A stretch of DNA of 64,000 bases, taken from the NCBI GenBank assembly GCA_000403295.2, contig KE159611.1:373849-437848 (forward strand), written 5' to 3'. The stretch is from Lachnospiraceae bacterium M18-1 (GTDB lineage: Bacteria > Bacillota > Clostridia > Lachnospirales > Lachnospiraceae). Numbering within the stretch: the first letter of the stretch is position 1; each line of letters starts with the position of its first letter. The position numbers were made by a program, and so were the translations under genes. Shown here piece by piece: positions 24,928-33,810 of this stretch. The notes under the pieces are model-generated. The model made no database searches, was not told where the DNA came from, and saw only the letters and a list, made by a program, of their open reading frames with translations.

Positions 24928-27390
24928 TTAGGAACATTCTTTTCCCTGATCCGACAGTCTTTGAATCATCTTAAGTATTCTCCCCGCACTGCACCGTATC
25001 GTTTCTTCCGATAACTTTCCTTGTTCATAAGCCTCACAAATATTCGCAGCATCTTTATGATTTCCGGGCATAATGAGATCATTTCCGGCAGCAATACACT
25101 GCCACGGCACACTTCCATTTTCCGGAACGGTTGTATTCCAATCAGACATGATAACGCCTTCAAATCCCCATTCTTCGCGTGCGATTGCCGTACAAAGATC
25201 TTTGCTGTTAGCAGCATGAACACCATTGACCAGATTATAAGAAGACATCATAGCAATCGGCTTACTCTTTTTTACCGCAATTTCGAATCCACGCAGGTAG
25301 ATTTCTCTAAGAGCACGCTCAGAAACACAGATATTCACCCCCATTCTATTGTCCTCCTGATTATTGCAGGAAAAATGTTTAATAGTGACGCCGCATCCTC
25401 TGTGATTTTGTACGCCGGTTGTTACAGACGCCGCCATCATTCCGGACAGAAAAGGATCTTCAGAATAATATTCAAAATTACGCCCGCATAATGGATTTCT
25501 GTGAATGTTCATACCGGGCGCTAACCACAGATCCACGTGAAATTCTTCCATCTCTGCGGCAACAGCTTCTCCAAACTCCCGCATCAAATCTGTATCCCAT
25601 GACTGTGCCAATGCTGTTCCCACCGGAAATGCAGTACAATATTGGTAATAAGTATCTGCATTTTCATGATGCTCTGCCTCTTCCAAAAAGCCATTCTCTA
25701 AAGCGCCTAAAACACCGACGCCGTATACGGAATTTGTTTTACGGTCTACTTCATAGCTCTGCCTTAGACGAAGTCCTGCCGGACCATCCGCCATAATCAA
25801 AGAACGGATTCCATACTTTTCTTCCAGAGCTTCTGTTGTTTCGCCGGCAGAGCCGGGCACCCGGATTCCGGCCGATCCAAGCGTGCCGGCGCCCTGCGTA
25901 ATGTTTCCGTACAAAAGCGGTATTAATTCTGCAGCAGACTGTTCTTCTGCAGGTGATATCTGATATATCCTCTCCCTTTCTTCCCGCGGTATAAATGTAG
26001 AAACCGGAATCTTCTGCTCCTCCGCCGTCAAAAGCCATTCCCCGGCTTTATTCTTGGCAAATTCAGCTATGCCAGGTTCTTCCATCACTGCAAAGGGCTG
26101 ACAGCAGCCTTTTGCATGTTCCAATATGGTCTGTTTATGAACGGTAAACAATTCTGCAAGCTGCAGTGACGCTGAATGATTCCCGATCCATATACCATAT
26201 GTTCCGGCTTCCATGAACCATGCGCGGAGCTGTTCCGAATAGCCGGCAAGATCCGATTGGTCAACAGAAATCATAAGCGTTTGTTTTTCCTGCGGCTTTA
26301 ACGTATTTGTCTTTGCAAAACCGACTAACCGCTGATACTCCTTTGCACAGCCCGTCTGCGGAGGCGTCACATAAACCTGCACCACTTCACGTCCAGAATA
26401 CATTTTTCCAGTATTCTTTACAGTGACTGTGATATCCATGCCTCTCTCTGTTCTCTGAAGCCCTTCATATTCTATAGAAAAATCCGTATAGGACAGTCCA
26501 TAACCGAATGGAAATAACGGCTGTATACCGAAACTGTCAAAATACCGATATCCCACATAAATTCCTTCCCTGTATTCCTCTGTTTCTAAATTTCCGTTCA
26601 AATAACCAAAACTGTCTGCCGAAGGATAATCTTCATAATGCCTGGCCCAGGTAGCAGTCAATCTGCCTCCCGGCGCCGCACGGCCAAACAAAACATCCGC
26701 AGCCGCATGGCCTCCCTCCTGCCCGGGAAGAGAAATATTTAAAACCGCTTTTATATTTCCGGCCCTTTGCAGAACATCGGTCAGTTCTATTGGCGCTCCC
26801 ACATTTAAGAGCAGTACGATTGGTATATCGGCCTGATCTAAGTATAAAATGTCTTCCCACTCTTTTTTACTTAAATAATAGTCTCCTTCTATCTTCCTGC
26901 GGTCTTTCCCCTCTCCTGCAATGCGGCTGATCACATATACTGCCGCCGATGCATTTTCCAAATCTTCCGGCATAATTTTTCGTCCCTCCGGCATGGAAAA
27001 CGGATTGGCTGAATAAGCGTCAAATGGATTTTCCACATGCCTGGCAGCTTCCAGAACTTTTTCCTTCCATCCAGTTCTGGCAGCTTCGTAACGATTCTCA
27101 TAATCCGCAAGCCATTCCTCGCTTGTAATCACTGCGCCTGCTGTCTTGAAACCTCTGTATACGGATATACTCTCCCGGTTATTGACATCGCCTGAACCAA
27201 TTCCTCCCTTGACTGTCCGGACAGCGCCGCCGCCGAATAATGCAATAGACATTGGAAGTTCCAGCGGAAGCAAGCTGTCATTTTTCAGCAAAACCATGCC
27301 TTCCGCCGCCGCCCTTCTTGCTAATCCGGCATGTTGAAGCTCACGCCTGGAACGTTTTGTTTTCATCGTACCACTATGATTGTGATTCAT
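24928..27390 (-). CDS. GH3 beta-glucosidase with permuted domain order
   Basis: This 820-residue protein is a GH3 glycosidase in reversed order. The C-terminal type alpha-beta domain comes first (VLLKNDSLLPL near 35, LPGQEGGHAAADVLFG near 225). The fibronectin-III-like domain follows (FPFGYGLSYTDF, VTVKNTGKMYSGREVVQVYV near 300-350), and the TIM barrel comes last (about 470-815). The nucleophile is Asp750 in VIMSDWNTT; IKHFSCNNQE and GRNFEYYSEDP are substrate-site motifs. There is no signal peptide, so it acts in the cytoplasm on imported beta-glucosides. ATG 27390 follows AGGAGGAG. It is the last gene of the ABC transporter operon. Confidence 0.9.
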   Translation of the reverse strand: MNHNHSGTMKTKRSRRELQHAGLARRAAAEGMVLLKNDSLLPLELPMSIALFGGGAVRTVKGGIGSGDVNNRESISVYRGFKTAGAVITSEEWLADYENRYEAARTGWKEKVLEAARHVENPFDAYSANPFSMPEGRKIMPEDLENASAAVYVISRIAGEGKDRRKIEGDYYLSKKEWEDILYLDQADIPIVLLLNVGAPIELTDVLQRAGNIKAVLNISLPGQEGGHAAADVLFGRAAPGGRLTATWARHYEDYPSADSFGYLNGNLETEEYREGIYVGYRYFDSFGIQPLFPFGYGLSYTDFSIEYEGLQRTERGMDITVTVKNTGKMYSGREVVQVYVTPPQTGCAKEYQRLVGFAKTNTLKPQEKQTLMISVDQSDLAGYSEQLRAWFMEAGTYGIWIGNHSASLQLAELFTVHKQTILEHAKGCCQPFAVMEEPGIAEFAKNKAGEWLLTAEEQKIPVSTFIPREERERIYQISPAEEQSAAELIPLLYGNITQGAGTLGSAGIRVPGSAGETTEALEEKYGIRSLIMADGPAGLRLRQSYEVDRKTNSVYGVGVLGALENGFLEEAEHHENADTYYQYCTAFPVGTALAQSWDTDLMREFGEAVAAEMEEFHVDLWLAPGMNIHRNPLCGRNFEYYSEDPFLSGMMAASVTTGVQNHRGCGVTIKHFSCNNQEDNRMGVNICVSERALREIYLRGFEIAVKKSKPIAMMSSYNLVNGVHAANSKDLCTAIAREEWGFEGVIMSDWNTTVPENGSVPWQCIAAGNDLIMPGNHKDAANICEAYEQGKLSEETIRCSAGRILKMIQRLSDQGKECS

Positions 27391-27535
27391 AATTTCTCTT
27401 ATCTCCTCCTGCTTTTTAAATTTATGACTCAAACTCTTCAAAATTGAAAAGTAATATAAAAAGAAAGACTGCCATAGCCAGCTTTTTGCAATTCAAAAGA
27501 CTTACGCTGCAGCAGTCGTCTAAAAACCTGTTTTA

Positions 27536-28381
27536 TTATTCTTTTACACCGCCAAGGGTAACGCCGGCAATAATAAACTTGGAAAGGCAGAGGTATACGA
27601 TAATAATCGGCACAATTGCTACCAGAATCATTGTATAGATCTTACCCATATCAAAGTTCATATAGTCGGCGCCTCGAAGCGTTGCGATCAGAATCGGCAC
27701 TGTCATTTTGTCTTTAGACTGAATCACCAGCGCCGGAACAAAGTAGTTATTCCAGGAACCTACAAAACTGAAAATTGCCTGAACTGCAATCGCCGGTTTC
27801 ATGATCGGAAGTACAATCTGGTTGAAAGTACGGAACTCCCCGCAGCCGTCAATTCTTGACGCTTCAACGAGTGACAGCGGAAGCGATGACTGCAGATAAC
27901 TATGCATAAAATAAAATACTGCCGGAGATGCAATCGAAGGAATAATCAAAGGAAGTAAACTATCATACATTCCCATATTCGTTATCAGCCGCAGGAATCC
28001 CATTGCAGTTACCTGTGTCGGCATTACAAGGATCGCCATAATAAAGGTAAACGCAATCTTCTTCAATTTAAAGTTATATGCATACAGGCCATATGCCGTT
28101 AACGCCGAAAAATATGTACAGATTGCCGCGGAGCAGCCGGAGACGATCAGGCTGTTTAAAATCCCCCTGAACATCGGAAAGGTTCCGTCATTTGCAACAT
28201 TACTGAGGTTTTTAAGCAAATAACTCCCCGGCAGCGCGGAAAATCCTTTCTGTAAGTCCGCATGCGACCGTGTTGCATTGATAAACAAAATATAGAAGAA
28301 AAACAAACACATAAATGACAGGATGATCAGTACAATATGTGCAACTATACTCCGTAAATGGCTTGGCTGTTTTGATTTCAT
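27536..28381 (-). CDS. Sugar ABC transporter permease (MalG type)
   Basis: The 281-residue inner-membrane protein has six predicted helices and the ABC-permease EAA loop, EASRIDGCGEFRTFNQIVLP (about residues 173-192), which docks to the ATPase. It belongs to the CUT1 carbohydrate uptake family. ATG 28381 has GGAGGGGAT upstream and lies four bases after the stop of the partner permease. No ATP-binding gene is in this cluster, so a shared MsiK-like ATPase elsewhere is expected, as is common for CUT1 systems in Firmicutes. Confidence 0.93.
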   Translation of the reverse strand: MKSKQPSHLRSIVAHIVLIILSFMCLFFFYILFINATRSHADLQKGFSALPGSYLLKNLSNVANDGTFPMFRGILNSLIVSGCSAAICTYFSALTAYGLYAYNFKLKKIAFTFIMAILVMPTQVTAMGFLRLITNMGMYDSLLPLIIPSIASPAVFYFMHSYLQSSLPLSLVEASRIDGCGEFRTFNQIVLPIMKPAIAVQAIFSFVGSWNNYFVPALVIQSKDKMTVPILIATLRGADYMNFDMGKIYTMILVAIVPIIIVYLCLSKFIIAGVTLGGVKE

Positions 28382-28385
28382 AAAC

Positions 28386-29339
28386 CTATCCCCTCCTCTG
28401 CTGTTTTCTGGCTTTTTTCGCTGCTGCCTTTGAACCGTCCGGATCATCATTATTCGTCATCCGGTATACAAAGAAGCATAAGATACCGCTGACAATAAAC
28501 AGATAAACAGACAGTGCGCCGGCCATACCATAATTTCTGCTCTTCAAATGACTGTTCAGGAACATGATCAAAGTCATAGATGTACGGTCCGGAGTTCCCT
28601 GCCCATTCGTCAGGATCTGCGGCACATCGAACATCTGCAGACCGCCGATAATGGCTGTGATCAGCGTATATGCAAGAATCGGCCGTATCTGCGGCAGAGT
28701 AATGTAGAAAAACCTCTGGAAGCTGTTGCACCCATCCAGTTCGGACGCCTCAAATACATCCGGGCTGATTCCCATGATCGCCGCCATCAGCATAATCGTT
28801 GAATTTCCAAACCACATCAGGAAATTCATAAATCCTACCAGCGATCTGGTTCCCAGCGCAGAACCAAGGAAATCAATGGGCTGGCTGGTTAACCCGATGG
28901 ACATGAGAATAGAATTAACCGGTCCGTTGGTAGAGAACATGGTAAAAAATAACATTGCAAATGCAGACGCCATGATCAGGTTCGGCAGATAGATCACAAC
29001 CTTAAAAAACTGTGTTCCATGAATCTTCAGCCTTGCATCTACAAACCACTCTGCAAGCACCAAAGCGATCACAATCTGCGGAATAAATCCTATAATCCAT
29101 AAAATCAAGGTATTTGCTGCATATTTCAGCATATCTGATCCTAAAAGGCTGATATAATTTTCCATACCGACAAAATTCGGTCCGATTTCTTTAATTCCCG
29201 AACGATAATACTCAAAAAAGCTGTACCGGATAGTGTCCACCAAAGGAATAAAGGAAAAAATGAAAAAACTAATAAAAAACGGAAGGATAAAAATATAACC
29301 CCATTTTGAATAATCAACTTTTTTAATTTTTTGCTTCAT
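28386..29339 (-). CDS. Sugar ABC transporter permease (MalF type)
   Basis: This 317-residue CUT1 permease has six helices and the EAA loop EASELDGCNSFQRFFYITLP. It starts with a Lys-rich cytoplasmic tail and ends with a basic KAAAKKARKQQRRG tail. AAAGAAAGGAATG lies before ATG 29339. It pairs with the next gene to form the channel and follows the binding-protein gene by 60 bases. Confidence 0.93.
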   Translation of the reverse strand: MKQKIKKVDYSKWGYIFILPFFISFFIFSFIPLVDTIRYSFFEYYRSGIKEIGPNFVGMENYISLLGSDMLKYAANTLILWIIGFIPQIVIALVLAEWFVDARLKIHGTQFFKVVIYLPNLIMASAFAMLFFTMFSTNGPVNSILMSIGLTSQPIDFLGSALGTRSLVGFMNFLMWFGNSTIMLMAAIMGISPDVFEASELDGCNSFQRFFYITLPQIRPILAYTLITAIIGGLQMFDVPQILTNGQGTPDRTSMTLIMFLNSHLKSRNYGMAGALSVYLFIVSGILCFFVYRMTNNDDPDGSKAAAKKARKQQRRG

Positions 29340-29399
29340 AAACTGTCATTCCTTTCTTTTTCATGTGACGGCGGGGTAATCAATACCCCGCCGTATATC

Positions 29400-30800
29400 T
29401 TACTCCGGCCACTGAATTTCGGTAATATCAGGATAACGTTCTATAATTGCTGTCTCAAAATTCTTTTTCGCCTTATCATAATCAACCTTCCCCTGCAGGT
29501 AATCGCTGAACGAGTTCTGGATCAGCTCTACGCAGCCCTGGTCATAGGCGGAAAGGGGCGCGATCTCAATGCTTTCTGCAACCGGTGCAAAATATTTGAA
29601 CGCATTCTGTCCTCCAAGAAATTCTGAAGCGAAAGTATCGTCGTCTTCTGCAGCTTCCTTCATCCCGCTTGTTGTGTTTGTAAAATCTGAATAGTCTTTT
29701 GAAATTTTAAGCAGATTATCTTTGTCTGCCGTTACCGCGAGAATGATGTCTTTTACATGCTCTGCATTGTCCGTACCCGTGCATGCATGTACATAGGAAC
29801 CGCCCCAGTTATATTCCTGCGGTGGATTCGTGACAGCCCATGCGCCGGCTTCACCGTCCCAGTTCGGCTTCAATGTAAAATCAATTCCCCATGCCGGGAA
29901 CAGGAACGCGAATACTTTGGAGGCAGAACCCATTGATTTATTCCAGTCATCATTCCACTGGCCTTTTACATTTTTATCCAGATAGCCGGCCTCCAGCCAT
30001 TCTTTGGAGATGTCTACCCAATCCATGATCTTCTGATCCACTTTAATCGTTGTCTCTCCGGGACTTACCCATGATTCGTCAATGCTGTTGCCATACAGGC
30101 GGAACGTATCTGCGTAAGAAGCAAATGTATAATAGCCTTTTGCTTTCAATTCTTCTGCCGTTGCTTCCATGGTATCCCAATCCTTTACTTTCTTGCCGAT
30201 TTCTTCCGGATCATCCGTCCCGAATACATCTTTGGCAATATCACGGCGATATACTAACAATCCCGGACAGCACTGCCAGGTAGAGCCCCTCTGGACGCCG
30301 TCCGTATCAGAAGCTGTAACCTTCGTAAAATCATACTGCTCGCTCAGGTCCGCCTCCGGATCGATACCAAGATCCTTAAGCGGCATAGCCGCATCTGCGT
30401 CCGCATCCGTATATTTATTGACATAATCTGTCTCTGACAGGAAGATATCAACCTTGTCGTCAGCCGCCGCATCCGCCTGCTTCATCAATGCCTCGTCCAG
30501 CTTCTGCTGATAGACGCCGTCCTGATTCGGATTGATGATCCAGTGAATCTCTGTACCGTCATTTAAAGTAGTCACCGTACCGTCTTTAGAGGTTTCCTTT
30601 ACTTCCGGATAAACTGCCTCCACACGTTCGCGGAATTCATCATTCCAGCTATAGATATTGATCACTTTTCCTTCTTCACCGCCGCTTCCCGCTTCAGAAC
30701 CGCTGTTTCCCGCTTCAGAACCAGATGGCTTCCCGCAGCCCGCAGCCAGACTTGCCGTCATCGCTGCAATTAACAGGATACTAACTACTCTCTTTTTCAT
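29400..30800 (-). CDS. Sugar ABC transporter substrate-binding lipoprotein
   Basis: The 466-residue protein has a lipoprotein signal (MKKRVVSILLIAAMTASLAAGC, Cys22 as the lipid anchor), a Gly/Ser linker and then a CUT1-type solute-binding fold beginning VINIYSWNDEFRERVE. It would sit on the outer face of the membrane and deliver an oligosaccharide to the two permeases. AGAAGGAGGA precedes ATG 30800. The gene is divergent from the two phosphorylases, about 280 bases apart, which ties uptake to phosphorolysis. A beta-linked gluco-oligosaccharide is the best guess, from the GH3 and GH94 partners. Confidence 0.92.
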   Translation of the reverse strand: MKKRVVSILLIAAMTASLAAGCGKPSGSEAGNSGSEAGSGGEEGKVINIYSWNDEFRERVEAVYPEVKETSKDGTVTTLNDGTEIHWIINPNQDGVYQQKLDEALMKQADAAADDKVDIFLSETDYVNKYTDADADAAMPLKDLGIDPEADLSEQYDFTKVTASDTDGVQRGSTWQCCPGLLVYRRDIAKDVFGTDDPEEIGKKVKDWDTMEATAEELKAKGYYTFASYADTFRLYGNSIDESWVSPGETTIKVDQKIMDWVDISKEWLEAGYLDKNVKGQWNDDWNKSMGSASKVFAFLFPAWGIDFTLKPNWDGEAGAWAVTNPPQEYNWGGSYVHACTGTDNAEHVKDIILAVTADKDNLLKISKDYSDFTNTTSGMKEAAEDDDTFASEFLGGQNAFKYFAPVAESIEIAPLSAYDQGCVELIQNSFSDYLQGKVDYDKAKKNFETAIIERYPDITEIQWPE

Positions 30801-30824
30801 TTGAAAAATCCTCCTTCTATACTT

Positions 30825-30842
30825 TGTGAAGCGCAGGCTTCA
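30825..30842. promoter_or_regulatory. Dyad in the leader of the binding-protein gene
   Basis: GTGAAGC and GCTTCAC form a perfect 7-bp inverted repeat with a four-base centre in the untranslated leader, 25 bases before the start codon. A TATAAT-like box lies at 30860-30865 on the minus strand. It may be an operator or a leader hairpin. Confidence 0.35.
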
Positions 30843-31081
30843 CGTTTATTGATGAACGGATTATAGCGTAAATCATTTTTCAGTTATACTAGAGTTCTTA
30901 CCAAAATATCAGATTCATGACACTTTTTAAATCTTTTCCATTCACGGCAAAACCTGTGGGAGCTGCTTCCTTTAATTTAGGTCATGATTCTGGTATTTTT
31001 CGCATATTTTTTATTTTTTTCAGGCATGATTTCCTTTATGATATTCTTTATCTATACATATAAAGGAAAGGGGCAAAAAGA

Positions 31082-33781
31082 TTGTATCACTTAAAATTTA
31101 TTGATGAGCATGGCAGCTTTCTGATAGAGCAACCGGAAAATACAAGTTATTTATACTTTCCTCTTGCATCTGAAATGGGATTAAAAAGCACCGTCACACC
31201 AAATCTCGGGGGAGACGCCAAGATCGATCAGGAGACCTTCTTATTAGAACCCGTAAGTTCTGAAGACTTACATAACAACCGTTCTTCCCGGAACTTCTGG
31301 CTTTTAAAAAACGGCACGGATGCATATTCCGTTACCGGAGCCTCAGCAGATCAGGAAAACTCTCAATTTACTGCGATGCAGGATGAAAGCAGATTGACAG
31401 CAGGATTTATGTGGCAGACACTGACAAGATCTTCCAAAATCCATAAGCTGACCTCCACGGTTACTTCTTTTATTCCCAAAGACCGTAATGTGGAAATCAT
31501 GTATATAACCGTGCAGAATCAATCAGAGGTTACGCAGGAATTTACTGCATATGCCGCCGTTCCCATCTATGGCCGCAGCGCAGACAACATCCGCGACCAC
31601 CGGAATGTCACCTCCATGCTTCACAGGATCCGCACGGATAAAAACGGAGTCCTTGTCTGCCCGACCATGTCCTTTGACGAAAAAGGGCACCGTCCAAATC
31701 AGCATATCTATTATGTCATGGGATGTACGGGAGACGGCAGTTCACCGAAGAGCTTCTATCCCACTGTGGAGGATTTTATCGGCGAGGGCGGAACTTTTAC
31801 ACATCCCCGCGCCGTATATGAACAATATCCCGGTTATCCGGCATCTGCGGCTGCGGCCGGAAAGGAGGCAATGGGAGCCTTCCGCTTTGATCCCGTCTCC
31901 CTTGCTCCCAAAGAAACGGCAGACTATATCATTCTCATCGGCATGGAAGACACGGAAAGCGAAATCCTGGAACTGTTTGAAAAATATAACACCGCCGGTA
32001 AAGTTCAGAAGGCATTTTCAGATACAAAATCTTACTGGCAGAATCAGGTAAATGTGAATTTTCATACGAATGAATCTGATTTTGACCACTTGATGAAATG
32101 GGTCTGCTTTCAGCCGTTCCTCCGCCGTTTATTCGGCTGCTCTTTTCTCCCGCACCATGACTATGGACGGGGCGGGCGCGGATGGCGGGATCTGTGGCAG
32201 GACTGTCTTTCTCTGCTGTTGATGGACCCTGAAAGCGTCGGACATATGATCGCCCTGAATTACGGCGGCGTCCGCATTGACGGAACCAATGCAACAATCA
32301 TCGGAAGCGGGGACGGTCATTTCATTGCAGACCGGAACGGGATTGCCCGGGTCTGGATGGATCACGCCCTCTGGCCATTGATGACTACAAAGCTTTATAT
32401 CGATCAGACCGGCGACGCAGACATCTTAAATAAACAGGTTTCTTATTTTAAAGATGCACAGACCATGCGCGGAACGGATGTTGACGCCATGTGGAATCCA
32501 GAATATGGAGACAGACAGCGTACTGCCGGAAATGAGATCTATGCCGGAAGTATTTTAGAGCATCTTCTCATTCAGCAGCTCACTGCGTTTTATGAGACAG
32601 GAGATCATAATATCTGCCGGCTTCGCGGAGCCGATTGGAATGACGCTCTGGATATGGCATCCGAACACGGCGAAAGCGTTGCCTTCACCTGCGCTTATGC
32701 CGGCAACCTGCTGAATCTTGCAGCAATGATTCGTCTTCTGGACAGCCGTTCTTCCACTCATATGACCGAACTTCTGGAGGAAATCACGGTTCTGTTGGAA
32801 AATGACACAGTAGCATTTGACGATGTCAGCAAAAAACACAAAATACTATCGGATTATGTAAGCAGATGCCGGCATACTATCAGCGGCAGGCGTGTGAAGT
32901 TCTCCCTTTCCGCTCTCGCTGAAAATCTGGTTCTGAAGGCAGACCGGCTCATGGAACGTCTTAGAACTCAGGAATGGATCGAAGGCCCGGACGGAGAAGG
33001 ATGGTTTAACAGCTATTACGATGACCACGGACGCGCCGTTGAAGGATTCTTTGGAAATCATGTACGAATGATGCTGACTGGTCAGGTCTTTGCGATCATG
33101 AGCGGTACCGCAGAAGACGGCCAGATCGAAAAAATCACGAGGAGCGCCGACCATTATTTATACAGGAGAGCCATCGGCGGCTACCGTCTGAATACGGATT
33201 TTCATGAATTGAAATTCGATATGGGGCGCATGTTTGGATTTGCCTACGGGGAAAAAGAAAACGGAGCAGTATTTTCCCATATGACGGTTATGTACGCCAA
33301 TGCCCTGTATCATAGAGGATTTGTAAAAGAAGGATGGAAAGCGCTCCGCACACTTGCCGATACGGCTCTGGATTTTGATACCAGCCATATTTACCCGGGG
33401 ATCCCTGAATATTTTCGCTCTGACGGGCGTGGAATGTATCACTATCTGACAGGCGCCGCAAGCTGGTTCATGCTGACGATGATAACAGAAGTTTTTGGCG
33501 TCCGCGGAGAAGCCGGGGATCTGATCCTATATCCAAAGCTGCTGGCCTGCCAGTTTGACGCGGACAAAACCGCTTCCATCAGCGTTCCTTTCGCCGGAAA
33601 AAACTTTACGGTTATTTATAGAAACATAAACTGCAAAGATTTTGGAGCCTATATCATTGATTCTGCTTCATGCGATGGAACTGAGCTTACCGTAAACGAA
33701 GACTCTTTTGTCAGCATTTCCCGAAAAATGCTCACTGCATTATCGGACGATGCACACACCATTACCGTAAATCTTCTGTGA
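31082..33781 (+). CDS. GH94 glycoside phosphorylase (about 900 aa, laminaribiose-phosphorylase-like size)
   Basis: This 899-residue protein is a GH94 phosphorylase, splitting a beta-glucoside with phosphate to a sugar-1-phosphate. An N-terminal beta-sandwich (about 1-290) is followed by a helical linker and an (alpha/alpha)6 barrel. HHDYGRGGRGWRDLWQDCL near 356-374 is the subsite region. DWND at 518-521 holds the general-acid Asp. The ending RSDGRGMYHYLTGAASWFML is the phosphate-site end of the barrel. The start is TTG 31082 after GGAAAGGGG. The length is nearer laminaribiose phosphorylases (about 900) than cellobiose phosphorylases (about 810), but specificity is not decided. The next gene starts after it without a terminator. 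Confidence 0.85.
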   Translation: MYHLKFIDEHGSFLIEQPENTSYLYFPLASEMGLKSTVTPNLGGDAKIDQETFLLEPVSSEDLHNNRSSRNFWLLKNGTDAYSVTGASADQENSQFTAMQDESRLTAGFMWQTLTRSSKIHKLTSTVTSFIPKDRNVEIMYITVQNQSEVTQEFTAYAAVPIYGRSADNIRDHRNVTSMLHRIRTDKNGVLVCPTMSFDEKGHRPNQHIYYVMGCTGDGSSPKSFYPTVEDFIGEGGTFTHPRAVYEQYPGYPASAAAAGKEAMGAFRFDPVSLAPKETADYIILIGMEDTESEILELFEKYNTAGKVQKAFSDTKSYWQNQVNVNFHTNESDFDHLMKWVCFQPFLRRLFGCSFLPHHDYGRGGRGWRDLWQDCLSLLLMDPESVGHMIALNYGGVRIDGTNATIIGSGDGHFIADRNGIARVWMDHALWPLMTTKLYIDQTGDADILNKQVSYFKDAQTMRGTDVDAMWNPEYGDRQRTAGNEIYAGSILEHLLIQQLTAFYETGDHNICRLRGADWNDALDMASEHGESVAFTCAYAGNLLNLAAMIRLLDSRSSTHMTELLEEITVLLENDTVAFDDVSKKHKILSDYVSRCRHTISGRRVKFSLSALAENLVLKADRLMERLRTQEWIEGPDGEGWFNSYYDDHGRAVEGFFGNHVRMMLTGQVFAIMSGTAEDGQIEKITRSADHYLYRRAIGGYRLNTDFHELKFDMGRMFGFAYGEKENGAVFSHMTVMYANALYHRGFVKEGWKALRTLADTALDFDTSHIYPGIPEYFRSDGRGMYHYLTGAASWFMLTMITEVFGVRGEAGDLILYPKLLACQFDADKTASISVPFAGKNFTVIYRNINCKDFGAYIIDSASCDGTELTVNEDSFVSISRKMLTALSDDAHTITVNLL

Positions 33782-33810
33782 TCTCACAGAGAAAAGAAAG
33801 GATAATTAAT

